Of a stretch of DNA of 64,000 bases, positions 53,995 through 62,400 are shown one piece after another; position 1 is the stretch's first letter; the number at the start of each line of letters is the position of its first letter. The translations under genes and the position numbers were made by a program. The DNA lies in assembly GCF_051013375.1 (NCBI RefSeq), contig NZ_CP142125.1; one strand, given 5' to 3'. This DNA comes from Kordia algicida (GTDB lineage: Bacteria > Bacteroidota > Bacteroidia > Flavobacteriales > Flavobacteriaceae). The notes under the pieces are model-generated. The model saw nothing but the letters and a program-made list of their open reading frames with translations, did no database searches and was not told the origin of the DNA.

Positions 53995-56900
53995 TTATAT
54001 ATATTTTACAACAATTTCTTCGTTGATGTACAGCAAGATTTTTTTCGTTACCACAAAATCCATTTCAATTAATGTATCGGCATATTCATATATTTTTTCT
54101 ACGTAAAATGGATCGTGTTTTCCTGTTTTGTAGTCAATAATGATGGTTTCGTTGTTCGGATTGACCACAATTCTATCAGGGCGCAATATTGTTCCATTGC
54201 TTGAAATGATATCTTTTTCGTTGTATACTGTGTTATCTTGATGAAAATATGGCGCAATTTCAGTATGATTTACCACACGATTGATGCTTTCTGCAAGCTT
54301 TTCACGTTGTTGCTCGTCAATGATTCCTTTGCTAATGTATTCGTCCAACACAAAATCTATATCAGAAGGATATTTTATTTGCGCCAATACATCGTGAATT
54401 AGGTTTCCTTTTTCAATGGCTTCTTCCTGCGACGTGTCCCACAACAAACCTTGTTGGGTCATTAAATGCAAGTTGTGATCTTCTTTGGCTGTGCTTATAA
54501 ATTTTTCTTGTTTGATGGTGTGAATTCCTTCGGAGTTGTCCGCTTCCGCGAGATTGTTCTCAGATTCCCCAAAAGTATAAGAGGAAATTTCATTATCCCA
54601 GCGTTCCAATTGTTTTAAGTAATTGATGAATAATCCTGAAAATGTTTGCAGTCGTTCGTTTCCATTGCGATCTACATCTTTTTTGGTAATCACATGCAAT
54701 TGCTGTACAGGACGCGTAAACGCTACATAGAGGATGTTGAAATTATCTAATTCTAACTGCGATTGACGTTCTTGATACAGCGTTTCACCCAATTCGCCAT
54801 ATTCCTGAATGGAACTGTTTAAATTTAAATACGCTTCTTCAAAACCATTAAAATCTTCTGCATTGATTGGATACCAGAGTTTAGGCTCAATTTCTTTGTA
54901 AATATCAGTGTTTGCAAATGGAAAAATCACAACAGGGAATTCCAAACCTTTCGATTTGTGAATCGTCATAATTTGCACCGCATTTTCCGAGCCTGATGCT
55001 ATGATACTTAAGTGATTCTTTTTCTTTTCCCAATGTTCTAGAAAACCTGCAAAACCGAGTTGTTTTTTTTGCGTGTATTCCAATACAAAATCTAGAAAAA
55101 ATTGTACATATGCGTCTGATTTGTCGGTTAAATGGAATGCACGCACGCAATATTCTACCGCTTCGTATAATGATAATTGCAAGAAATAAGTAAAGTCAAA
55201 ATCAAAGTCTAAAGCGTCAAATAATACTTCTGGATCTTGCTTTACGTGTGTTTTCAAAAAATCGTGCGTATTTGAAATCACGAGTTTTTCTGTTGCCAAA
55301 TAGTTTAACAAATGCAGTTTGACTTCGTTGTTTTTTGGTTGAATTGCCAACCGAAGAATATCATTGATAAATTGTACAGCTCGCGAACGTTTGATGAGTA
55401 ACGTTTCTGAAGAAATTATCGGAATTTCCTTTGATGACAACAGATCAGCAATGGCAATTCCTTCGCTTTTTCGGCGTGTTAGTACGCAAATGTCTTTGTA
55501 TTTAAATCCTTTTTGAAGGGTTTCTTCAATTTTTTCGATTACTTTTTCAGGAATAATCTCAAATTCTTCTTCTACTGTTTTTGCTTCTACAAACTCAAAT
55601 GACAGAAAACCACCTTTTTTATGGTTGGTTTCTTGAAAACTTCCATTTTTATAGATATCTATGTAATTCTCTTGATGAAAAAACTGTGAAATGTGCGGAA
55701 AGAAACCATTGTTAAAGTTGATAATTTCGTCGTAACTGCGATAATTTCTTGGCAATTCAATCTTTTTATCTTGAACGAAAAAAGGATTTTCTCCATGAGA
55801 CAGCTTGATAAATTGTTCTGCTTTTCCGCCACGCCAGCGATATATAGATTGTTTTGCATCGCCAACAATGGTAAGCGTTCCGCCTTTTCCTTCGGCGGTT
55901 TGCGTTTGGAGTTTGTTTGAAATTAACGGAATTAGGTTTTCCCATTGCATTTCAGACGTATCTTGAAATTCGTCAATAAAATAGTGTTTGTATTTTTCGC
56001 CCAAACGCTCATAAATAAATGGCGCAGGTTCATCTTTTATCGTTTCACTGATTAAAGTGTTAAATTCAGAAATTAATAATAAATTTTGTTCTTCTTTTAT
56101 GGTTTCCAGCTCTTGCTGAATGGCGTTTAGTACTGAAAGCGGCGTTGTATTTTTATAGAAATTCTTTAAAAAACTGAGTTCGTACACGTTTTCTTTACAA
56201 CTCAGATATATTTCGTTTAATTGTGGTAATAAAGCATCAATTGTGGATGCTTTCGCAGGATCTAATGCTTTTTTATAGACATTTCCATTTGCTAAACTTT
56301 CGCCCAATTTGTTTCCGTACAGGCTTTTTTCATTGAAATCTTTATCAGCAATTTTCTTGAAATGATTTGGCAAGGTTTTTCGTAGAAAATCTTCAAATTC
56401 CAATCCTGCATTTTGAATCAATTCTAAAACCGTTTGTCCTGCTTTAGCGAGTTCTTCGGAAGTCGTGTTTATTTTTGTTTTGAGCAACGTTTTCAATGCG
56501 CTAAAATCTTCAAGAATTTTGTCTTTTAGCTTCCACAGATGTGGTTTTTCGTTTTCATTCAACAGTAATTTGGCAATTTTATTCAAGTCGAACGAAATAT
56601 CCCAACTTTTATCATCATCGGCTTTTTCTAGTGCATATTCAATCAATACATCCGAAATGAGTTTGTCTTCTCCAGCTTTTGAAATGAGTTGATCTACGGC
56701 TTCATTTAGTAAAGCGTCTGTGTCCAATTCCACTTCAAAATTCAACGGAAGCTTTAAATCATACGCAAATGTTCTGATGACACTGTGCGTAAATTTATCG
56801 ATTGTAGACACTTCAAAAAAAGCATAATTATGTAAGATGCTTTTTAAGACGTCTTTCGATTTTTGTTGTAATTGTGCCGGATGCAGCTTTAAATCTTCTG

Positions 56901-57138
56901 CCAATTCTACAAACATCGGCGAATTTTTACTTGCTTCATCAAACGCAAAAAGATTTAAATTTTGAATGATTCTAGCTTTCATTTCGGCGACAGCTTTATT
57001 GGTAAAAGTCACTGCCAGAATTTGCTTATACGTGTCTTTTTGAACAGATTTTAGAAGAATACGCAAATAGTCTTTAACGAGTGTATAGGTTTTTCCCGAA
57101 CCCGCAGAGGCGTTATAAATGATAAAAGGTGTAGACAC
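53995..57138 (-). CDS. AddA-like UvrD/RecB-family helicase-nuclease
   Basis: 1047 residues if started at the GTG at 57138 (STPFIIYNASAGSGKTYTLV); the frame is open to 57333, but that extension runs through the terminator and the precursor gene in the same direction. The Walker A is ASAGSGKT at 10-17. FIDEFQDTSEMQWENL is motif II, LPRNYRSYDEII motif IV, TIHKSKGLEFPVVIFPFA motif V, and a RecB-type nuclease motif IIDYKTGKHDPF ends the protein. It unwinds and degrades DNA ends for recombination. It is likely the partner of the AddB-like protein at 48342. A short GTATTAT hairpin overlaps its stop. Confidence 0.88.
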   Translation of the reverse strand: MSTPFIIYNASAGSGKTYTLVKDYLRILLKSVQKDTYKQILAVTFTNKAVAEMKARIIQNLNLFAFDEASKNSPMFVELAEDLKLHPAQLQQKSKDVLKSILHNYAFFEVSTIDKFTHSVIRTFAYDLKLPLNFEVELDTDALLNEAVDQLISKAGEDKLISDVLIEYALEKADDDKSWDISFDLNKIAKLLLNENEKPHLWKLKDKILEDFSALKTLLKTKINTTSEELAKAGQTVLELIQNAGLEFEDFLRKTLPNHFKKIADKDFNEKSLYGNKLGESLANGNVYKKALDPAKASTIDALLPQLNEIYLSCKENVYELSFLKNFYKNTTPLSVLNAIQQELETIKEEQNLLLISEFNTLISETIKDEPAPFIYERLGEKYKHYFIDEFQDTSEMQWENLIPLISNKLQTQTAEGKGGTLTIVGDAKQSIYRWRGGKAEQFIKLSHGENPFFVQDKKIELPRNYRSYDEIINFNNGFFPHISQFFHQENYIDIYKNGSFQETNHKKGGFLSFEFVEAKTVEEEFEIIPEKVIEKIEETLQKGFKYKDICVLTRRKSEGIAIADLLSSKEIPIISSETLLIKRSRAVQFINDILRLAIQPKNNEVKLHLLNYLATEKLVISNTHDFLKTHVKQDPEVLFDALDFDFDFTYFLQLSLYEAVEYCVRAFHLTDKSDAYVQFFLDFVLEYTQKKQLGFAGFLEHWEKKKNHLSIIASGSENAVQIMTIHKSKGLEFPVVIFPFANTDIYKEIEPKLWYPINAEDFNGFEEAYLNLNSSIQEYGELGETLYQERQSQLELDNFNILYVAFTRPVQQLHVITKKDVDRNGNERLQTFSGLFINYLKQLERWDNEISSYTFGESENNLAEADNSEGIHTIKQEKFISTAKEDHNLHLMTQQGLLWDTSQEEAIEKGNLIHDVLAQIKYPSDIDFVLDEYISKGIIDEQQREKLAESINRVVNHTEIAPYFHQDNTVYNEKDIISSNGTILRPDRIVVNPNNETIIIDYKTGKHDPFYVEKIYEYADTLIEMDFVVTKKILLYINEEIVVKYI

Positions 57139-57195
57139 AAAAGGTTTTTTAAGCTTCTCACAAAGATAGTTTAAAATATAAAGTGGACATAAAAC

Positions 57196-57229
57196 AAAAA
57201 TCCAGCCTTCTTGAAAAGCTGGATTTTTT
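57196..57229 (-). terminator. Terminator of the GTGG-repeat precursor gene
   Basis: AAAAATCCAGC pairs with GCTGGATTTTT around an 11-base loop; T-runs on both strands. It lies between the precursor gene and the AddA-like gene. Confidence 0.85.
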
Positions 57230-57242
57230 AATATGCTATTTT

Positions 57243-57557
57243 TTAGCAAACATAACCCGGGCATGAGATTCCGCCAGAATTTCCTCCTGTGCCACCAGTA
57301 CCACCAGTTCCTCCAGTACCACCAGTTCCGCAATTGTTTACCGAACAGTTTGCAAAGGTGTAATTGTTACAGTTGGTATAATTGGTACACGTTACTGTTA
57401 AGTCACAATCTGAAACACATGTTTCGGCGATTGATAAGTCAATAGGTTCGCAATTTGCTCTAAAACTTCTAAATCCACCGACAATTTGGTCTTTTCCTAA
57501 GTTTGATACTTGTGTTTTCTTTAGCTGTAATCTTTTGATTAAATTCTTTTTTTTCAT
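57243..57557 (-). CDS. Lanthipeptide-like precursor with Cys-rich core and GTGG repeats
   Basis: 104 residues. The leader MKKKNLIKRLQLKKTQVSNL has the LxLKKxxVSNL signature of Bacteroidota class I lanthipeptide precursors and ends in DQIVGG, a GG-type cleavage site. The core has at least eight cysteines with Ser/Thr neighbours (ETCVSDCDLTVTCTN, NCSVNNCG) and then a five-fold GTGG repeat (NCGTGGTGGTGGTGGTGGNS), closing with SCPGYVC. No modification enzymes are near. A terminator (57196) and an upstream palindrome (57673-57690) make it a single-gene unit. Core length and glycine repeats are unusual for known lanthipeptides. Confidence 0.75.
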   Translation of the reverse strand: MKKKNLIKRLQLKKTQVSNLGKDQIVGGFRSFRANCEPIDLSIAETCVSDCDLTVTCTNYTNCNNYTFANCSVNNCGTGGTGGTGGTGGTGGNSGGISCPGYVC

Positions 57558-57672
57558 GATTTAAAAAATTTGGTTAAACAATTTTACTAGAGTTTCAAGT
57601 GGTTAATTTTCAACTCTTTGTATAAAGAAACGAAAAGTATTTTAAAAAAGTATATGCTTTTGTGTAGTATTT

Positions 57673-57690
57673 TTACGTTTTGAAACGTAA
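57673..57690 (-). promoter_or_regulatory. Inverted repeat upstream of the GTGG-repeat precursor
   Basis: TTACGTTT and AAACGTAA form a perfect 8-bp inverted repeat with a 2-base centre, 116 bases upstream of the start codon. The outer half-sites TTACG and CGTAA are the same as those upstream of the 47285 peptide gene. Confidence 0.5.
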
Positions 57691-57819
57691 GTTAGATAAA
57701 AGGATAAGCGAAAGTAATTTAGTATTATTATAGGTGTTTTGTGTGATTAGAAATGTGAAAATTACACGTTTAGAATAGATTATCATTATGTGAATATTAT
57801 CATAATCTTTTTTTGTGGT

Positions 57820-57850
57820 TTCGTTTTGTCGGTTGATATGATTAAATTTG
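57820..57850 (+). promoter_or_regulatory. sodA: Likely sodA promoter
   Basis: TTCG (57820-57823, one base off TTTG) is followed by exactly 19 bases and TAAATTTG (57843-57850), 43 bases ahead of the start codon. GATTATCATTATG at 57778-57790 upstream, read on the minus strand as CATAATGATAATC, matches 12 of 13 bases of the first part of the classical Fur box. Confidence 0.55.
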
Positions 57851-57892
57851 TAAGTATAAAAACTAATGTTTAATTAAATAAAGAAGATAATA

Positions 57893-58501
57893 ATGGCTTT
57901 CGAATTACCAAAATTACCATATGCATACGATGCTTTAGAACCTAATATTGATGCAAGAACGATGGAAATCCACCATTCAAAACATCATAACGGATATACA
58001 AATAAATTAAATGCTGCTATTGAAGGAACCGACTTAGAAGGAAAATCAATAGAAGATATTTTAACGAACTTAGACATGAGCAATTCAGGAGTTCGTAATA
58101 ATGGAGGCGGATTTTACAATCACAGCCTTTTTTGGGAAGTAATGAATCCAGAAGATAGAGGATATCTTTCAGGCGAATTAAAAGATGCTATTGAAGCTGC
58201 ATTTGGTTCAAAAGATGAATTTATTGATGCATTTAGCAAAGCGGCGGCAACTCAATTTGGTTCAGGATGGGCTTGGCTTTGTGTACACAAAGGAGGAAAA
58301 GTAGAAGTATGTTCTACACCAAACCAAGATAATCCGTTGATGCCAGAAGTTGGTTGTGGCGGAACTCCAATTTTAGGATTGGATGTTTGGGAACACGCAT
58401 ATTACTTAAACTACCAAAATAGACGTCCAGATTATATCAAAGCATTTTTTAATGTAATTAACTGGAATGAAGTGGAAAGACGTTATGCAGAAGCGAAGTA
58501 A
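57893..58501 (+). CDS. sodA: Superoxide dismutase (Mn/Fe family)
   Basis: 202 residues, full length. Metal ligands are His27, His77, Asp164 and His168 (EIHHSKHH, NHSLFW, GLDVWEHAYY). The second-sphere glutamine lies in the MnSOD-type STPNQDNPLM loop, which favours manganese or dual-metal use over strict iron. It converts superoxide to oxygen and hydrogen peroxide; no signal peptide, so cytoplasmic. Single gene with its own promoter and a strong terminator at 58524. Confidence 0.96.
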   Translation: MAFELPKLPYAYDALEPNIDARTMEIHHSKHHNGYTNKLNAAIEGTDLEGKSIEDILTNLDMSNSGVRNNGGGFYNHSLFWEVMNPEDRGYLSGELKDAIEAAFGSKDEFIDAFSKAAATQFGSGWAWLCVHKGGKVEVCSTPNQDNPLMPEVGCGGTPILGLDVWEHAYYLNYQNRRPDYIKAFFNVINWNEVERRYAEAK

Positions 58502-58523
58502 ATATTTTACTTTTTAATATATG

Positions 58524-58555
58524 AAAGACGGACAGTGATGTTCGTCTTTTTTTTA
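58524..58555 (+). terminator. Terminator of sodA
   Basis: AAAGACGGACA, loop GTGA, TGTTCGTCTTT with one G-U pair, then eight T. Confidence 0.88.
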
Positions 58556-59167
58556 CTTTGATTTCGCTCAACACAAGTGGTTTTGGGTAAGAATCTAGAA
58601 TCTAGAGTCAGGATTTATGATTCACGATGTTTTCTAGAAAAATACGTCAAACTGAACTCGATTCGTTTCCCATAAGAGCGAGAGATATTTAAACAAGCAA
58701 AGCAAAAAACATCCGAAGCAGTCTAAAAGCACGAAGTGCGATCTAACAGCGAAGTGGTCTTACTTCTAATAGCGACAGCGGTCTAGTATTTGACTCAGGA
58801 ATCTAGAATCAGGATTCAGGATATTTTCGTATAAAATTTTGAGTAAAAAATATAGCGTATGAGTAAGAAATCTAAAAGCACGAAGAGCGGTCTAACAGCG
58901 AAGCGGTCTTGATTCTAAAAGCGACAGCGATCTAAAAATAAAGCGGTCTAGTATTTGACTCAGGAATCTAGAATCAGGATTCAGGATATTTTCATATAAA
59001 ATTTTGAGTAAAAAATATAGCGTATGAGTAAGCAGTCTAAAAGCGCGAAGTGCGATCTAACAGCGAAGCGGTCTTGATTCTAACAGCGAAGCAGTCTAAG
59101 AGATTCTCGCCTTTGCGGAAACAAGTCTAAGAGCGATAGTAGTCTAAAAAACAAAACGATTAAAAAT
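58556..59167. repeat. Repeat spacer with a 165-bp tandem duplication
   Basis: No gene is visible. TAGTATTTGACTCAGGAATC starts at 58784 and again at 58949, and the two copies stay alike for about 145 bases (GTATGAGTAAG near their middle), so the period is 165. Both carry short modules built on AGCGAAGCGGTCT and AGCACGAAG(T/A)GCG, which also fill 58715-58780 and 59030-59160. An earlier stretch (58647-58685, ACGTCAAACTGAACTCGATTC and CCCATAAGAGCGAG) is a diverged copy of part of the 187-bp unit at 42734. Confidence 0.8.
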
Positions 59168-59197
59168 AAAAAAAGGTGGAATAAACCACCTTTTTTT
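59168..59197. terminator. Bidirectional terminator
   Basis: AAAAAAAGGTGG, loop AATAAA, CCACCTTTTTTT: perfect 12-bp stem with T-runs in both directions, about 200 bases past the stop of purF. Confidence 0.85.
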
Positions 59198-59393
59198 GCC
59201 CCAAATCTTACCATGAACTTAACCTACTTATGCTATGGCACTGCTAATGTAAGTAGACTCGTTAAAAGAGCACTAATAAATCAGACCAAATGCCGCTTTT
59301 TTAGACTAAGTGTATATTTTAACTTTTATTTATGAATTCAATACTCACAAATTATTTTTCTCATTGAAAAACAGTATTTGTGATTGCTAGCAA
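59198..59393. other. Structured spacer after purF, possible small RNA
   Basis: The gap between the purF stop and the terminator at 59168 has an uninterrupted hairpin CTACTTA (59228-59234) / TAAGTAG (59252-59258). A 40-codon open frame runs from an ATG at 59213 to 59335 on the plus strand without a convincing ribosome site. It has none of the repeats found to its left. A leftward small RNA ended by the 59168 terminator is one possibility; I cannot name it. Confidence 0.3.
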
Positions 59394-61292
59394 TTAATAC
59401 GCGCGCTCTTTGTTGCCTTCATAAAAGTTAATAAACGCTCGGTTTACCACTCGATTTCCTCCATCGGTTGGATAATTTCCTGTAAAATACCAATCTCCCA
59501 AATTGTTTGGGCATGCTTTGTTGAGGTTGGCTACTTTTTGAAAAATGACATTTACCTCCGCGTTTACTACATCTGTTTTGATAAGTTCACTTATTTTTTC
59601 TGAGATTTCTTCATCTGTAAAAGGAGCATAAATTTCTTTTACAAAGTTCTGAACATCGATATCTTTTAAGCTTTCTTGCGCTTTGCATTTGTGGTATACT
59701 TTTTCTACTAAATCGTACTCGTTACGTTCTTTTAATAATGACAATGCAGCTCTAAATGCAATTAAGTCTTCCATACGCGCCATGTCGATTCCGTAACAAT
59801 CTGGATAACGAATTTGTGGCGCCGAAGAAACGACTACAATTTTCTTTGGATGCAAACGATCCATCATTTTAATGATACTCTTTTTAAGCGTCGTTCCGCG
59901 CACAATACTATCATCAATAATAACCAAGTTGTCTTCAGGTTTTATAACGCCATACGTAACGTCGTATACGTGCGCTACCAAATCATCACGACTGCTATCT
60001 TCCGTAATAAACGTACGAAGTTTTACATCTTTAATCGCAATTTTTTCCACACGCGGTCTTTCAGAAAGAATTTCGCGTACTTTTTCTGCCGATAAGGAAC
60101 GTTGTCCGTTTAAGATTTCGTTGGTTTTACGCTCGTTTAAATATTCTTCTACAGCTTCTGTCAATCCAAAAAAGGAAGTTTCTGCGGTGTTTGGAATAAA
60201 CGAAAATACGGTATTTTTTATGTCATCATCAATCGCGTTCAATACTTTTGGAAGTAATAATTTTCCAAGCATTTTTCGCTCTTTGTAGATTTCTGCGTCA
60301 CTTCCGCGAGAAAAATAAATACGCTCAAAAGAACAGGCTTTGCGCTCTAATGGTGCTAAAATTTCTTTGGTTTGTACTGTGCCATTTTTCTTGATGATTA
60401 ATGCATTTCCTGGATCAATTTCTTGTACATCGTCAAAATCTACATTGAATACGGTTTGAATCACAGGGCGTTCTGAAGCAACAACTACAATTTCATCATC
60501 TTTATAGTAATATGCAGGACGAATTCCCGCAGGATCTCTTAACACAAACGAATCTCCATGACCTAGTAATCCTGCCATGGCATAACCACCATCCCAATCT
60601 TTTGCTGATCTTTTTAAGATTTTAGCCAAGTTTAAACGTTCGGCAATAATTGGAGAAGCTTCTTGTTTGTTGTATCCTTCAGCTTTGAGTTTTTTGTATA
60701 ATTTGGCAACCGCATCATCTAAGAAATGACCAATTTTTTCCATGATAGTAATCGTATCCGCTTTCTCTTTTGGATGTTGCCCAAGTTTGATTAGGTTTTC
60801 AAAAAGCTGATTCACGTTGGTCATGTTAAAATTTCCAGCGACAATCAAATTACGATGCATCCAGTTGTTTTGTCTTAAAAACGGATGCACACTTTCAATG
60901 CTGTTTTTACCAAAAGTACCATAACGTACGTGTCCTAAAAACAGCTCACCAACGTATGGCAATTCTGATTTTTGGCGTGAAACATCAGTATTCAAATCTG
61001 GTTTTTCTTCCAAAATTTCATTAATGCGTTGGTTTACTTGTGCAAAAATATCTTGAATAGGTTGTTGTTTGTTAGAACGAACTCTGCTAATGTAACGTTC
61101 GCCAGGGTTCATATCGAGCTTTATGCTAGCCAATCCGGCACCATCTTGCCCTCTGTTGTGTTGCTTTTCCATTAGCAAATACATTTTATTGATTCCATAA
61201 AATGCAGTACCATATTTTTCTTTATAGTATTCTAATGGCTTTAATAGTCTTAAAAGTGCAATACCGCACTCGTGTTTTAAAGCGTCACTCAT
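59394..61292 (-). CDS. purF: Amidophosphoribosyltransferase (long Bacteroidota form)
   Basis: 632 residues, about 130 longer than the usual PurF. It makes phosphoribosylamine from PRPP and glutamine, the first step of purine synthesis. The class II glutamine amidotransferase cysteine is Cys9 (KHECGIAL) after an eight-residue stretch that must be removed for it to act. The PRPP motif VIIDDSIVRGTTLKKSI lies at about 457-473. The extra length is in inserts such as the region around ILEEKPDLNTDVSRQK and the C-terminal 100 residues. The purN gene further upstream supports the pathway, though the two are not in one operon. Confidence 0.88.
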   Translation of the reverse strand: MSDALKHECGIALLRLLKPLEYYKEKYGTAFYGINKMYLLMEKQHNRGQDGAGLASIKLDMNPGERYISRVRSNKQQPIQDIFAQVNQRINEILEEKPDLNTDVSRQKSELPYVGELFLGHVRYGTFGKNSIESVHPFLRQNNWMHRNLIVAGNFNMTNVNQLFENLIKLGQHPKEKADTITIMEKIGHFLDDAVAKLYKKLKAEGYNKQEASPIIAERLNLAKILKRSAKDWDGGYAMAGLLGHGDSFVLRDPAGIRPAYYYKDDEIVVVASERPVIQTVFNVDFDDVQEIDPGNALIIKKNGTVQTKEILAPLERKACSFERIYFSRGSDAEIYKERKMLGKLLLPKVLNAIDDDIKNTVFSFIPNTAETSFFGLTEAVEEYLNERKTNEILNGQRSLSAEKVREILSERPRVEKIAIKDVKLRTFITEDSSRDDLVAHVYDVTYGVIKPEDNLVIIDDSIVRGTTLKKSIIKMMDRLHPKKIVVVSSAPQIRYPDCYGIDMARMEDLIAFRAALSLLKERNEYDLVEKVYHKCKAQESLKDIDVQNFVKEIYAPFTDEEISEKISELIKTDVVNAEVNVIFQKVANLNKACPNNLGDWYFTGNYPTDGGNRVVNRAFINFYEGNKERAY

Positions 61293-61329
61293 TGTTGTAG
61301 TGTGTTGTGTTGTTGTTGCTTATTGTGAC

Positions 61330-61363
61330 AAAAAAAAGCGCTCAGTTATGAGCGCGTTTTTTT
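61330..61363 (-). terminator. Terminator between the PfkB kinase gene and purF
   Basis: GCGCTCA (61338-61344), loop GTTA, TGAGCGC (61349-61355), with an A-run on the left that reads as T on the minus strand. Confidence 0.85.
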
Positions 61364-62288
61364 AGTTTACTTCTATTTCAAACTGCGTCAGTTGTTTAAA
61401 CTGCTTTAGGCGTTCTGTTATTTCTTCGTTTGTGAGCGATTCCATTCGTTGTGTTCCAAATTTCTCTACACAGAAAGATGCTAAGTTAGAACCATAAATG
61501 ATGGCATTTTTCATGCTTTCAAACGAAATGTTTTCATGTTTTGCTAAATATCCAGAAAATCCTCCAGCAAACGTATCTCCAGCTCCTGTTGGATCAAAAA
61601 CTTCTTCCAATGGCAATGCAGGTGCAAAAAAGATGTTTCCATCATTAAAAATTAATGCTCCGTGTTCTCCTTTTTTAATAACTACATATTCTGGACCCAT
61701 TTCGTGAATTTTCTGTGCAGCTTTTACCAAAGAATATTCGCCAGATAATTGACGCGCTTCTTCATCATTAATCGTAATGACATCTACTTTTTTGATAACT
61801 GCTAATAAATCGTCCCAAGCACAATCCATCCAAAAGTTCATCGTATCCAATACAATCAACTTAGGTTTCTCTGCCATTTGATTTATCACACTCATTTGTA
61901 CGCCAGGATGTAAATTTCCTAACATAACAATTTCAGAATCTTTATAATTTTCAGGAACAACAGGATTAAAATCTGCCAATACGTTTAGCTCTGTAGCCAA
62001 TGTATCTCTAGAGTTCATATCGTTGTGATATTTTCCACTCCAAAAGAATGTTTTTCCTCCTTTTACAACTTCGATTCCAGAAATATCAATATTTCTAGCC
62101 GCTAACATGTCTAAATATTCTTGTGGAAAATCTTCTCCTACAACTGATACAATAGCAGAATCTACATTAAAGTTAGCAGCAGACAATCCGATATATGTAG
62201 CCGCGCCACCTAAGATTTTATCTGTTTTTCCAAATGGTGTTTCAATAGCATCAAAAGCAACCGTTCCTACAATTAATAATTTGCTCAT
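61362..62288 (-). CDS. PfkB-family sugar kinase
   Basis: 308 residues of the ribokinase-like family. LLIVGTVAFDAIETPFG and LGGAATYIGLSAANF at the N-terminus bind sugar, and DPTGAGDTFAGGFSGYLA at the C-terminus holds the catalytic Asp and anion hole. The substrate cannot be told; flavobacterial members near purine genes are often annotated as adenosine or sugar kinases. A -7-like TAAGTTTG lies just ahead of the ATG at 62288. Confidence 0.88.
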   Translation of the reverse strand: MSKLLIVGTVAFDAIETPFGKTDKILGGAATYIGLSAANFNVDSAIVSVVGEDFPQEYLDMLAARNIDISGIEVVKGGKTFFWSGKYHNDMNSRDTLATELNVLADFNPVVPENYKDSEIVMLGNLHPGVQMSVINQMAEKPKLIVLDTMNFWMDCAWDDLLAVIKKVDVITINDEEARQLSGEYSLVKAAQKIHEMGPEYVVIKKGEHGALIFNDGNIFFAPALPLEEVFDPTGAGDTFAGGFSGYLAKHENISFESMKNAIIYGSNLASFCVEKFGTQRMESLTNEEITERLKQFKQLTQFEIEVN

Positions 62289-62400
62289 TTTCGAATTAAA
62301 ATTTTTGCAAACTTACATAAAATTTTCCCAAGAAAAATAGCTTGCATAGCTAGATGTATGATTTGTTATTTTTTTTCAAAGAAAGTATTGTGTTTATAAA

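Larger units (their letters stand above)
57558..57892. promoter_or_regulatory. Divergent regulatory gap between the precursor gene and sodA
   Basis: The gap holds the inverted repeat TTACGTTT-TG-AAACGTAA (57673-57690), two ATTATCAT direct repeats 17 bases apart (57779-57786 and 57796-57803) and a near-consensus promoter for sodA (57820-57850). No further gene is visible. Confidence 0.55.

Noticed and set aside
57139..57333. N-terminal extension of the AddA-like protein
   Set aside because: It reads Trp/Arg/Tyr runs from the precursor's GTGG codons in another frame and crosses a terminator; the GTG at 57138 gives the normal helicase start.
59213..59335. 40-codon open frame on the plus strand after the bidirectional terminator
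   Set aside because: No clear ribosome site, no recognisable sequence, and a hairpin runs through it.
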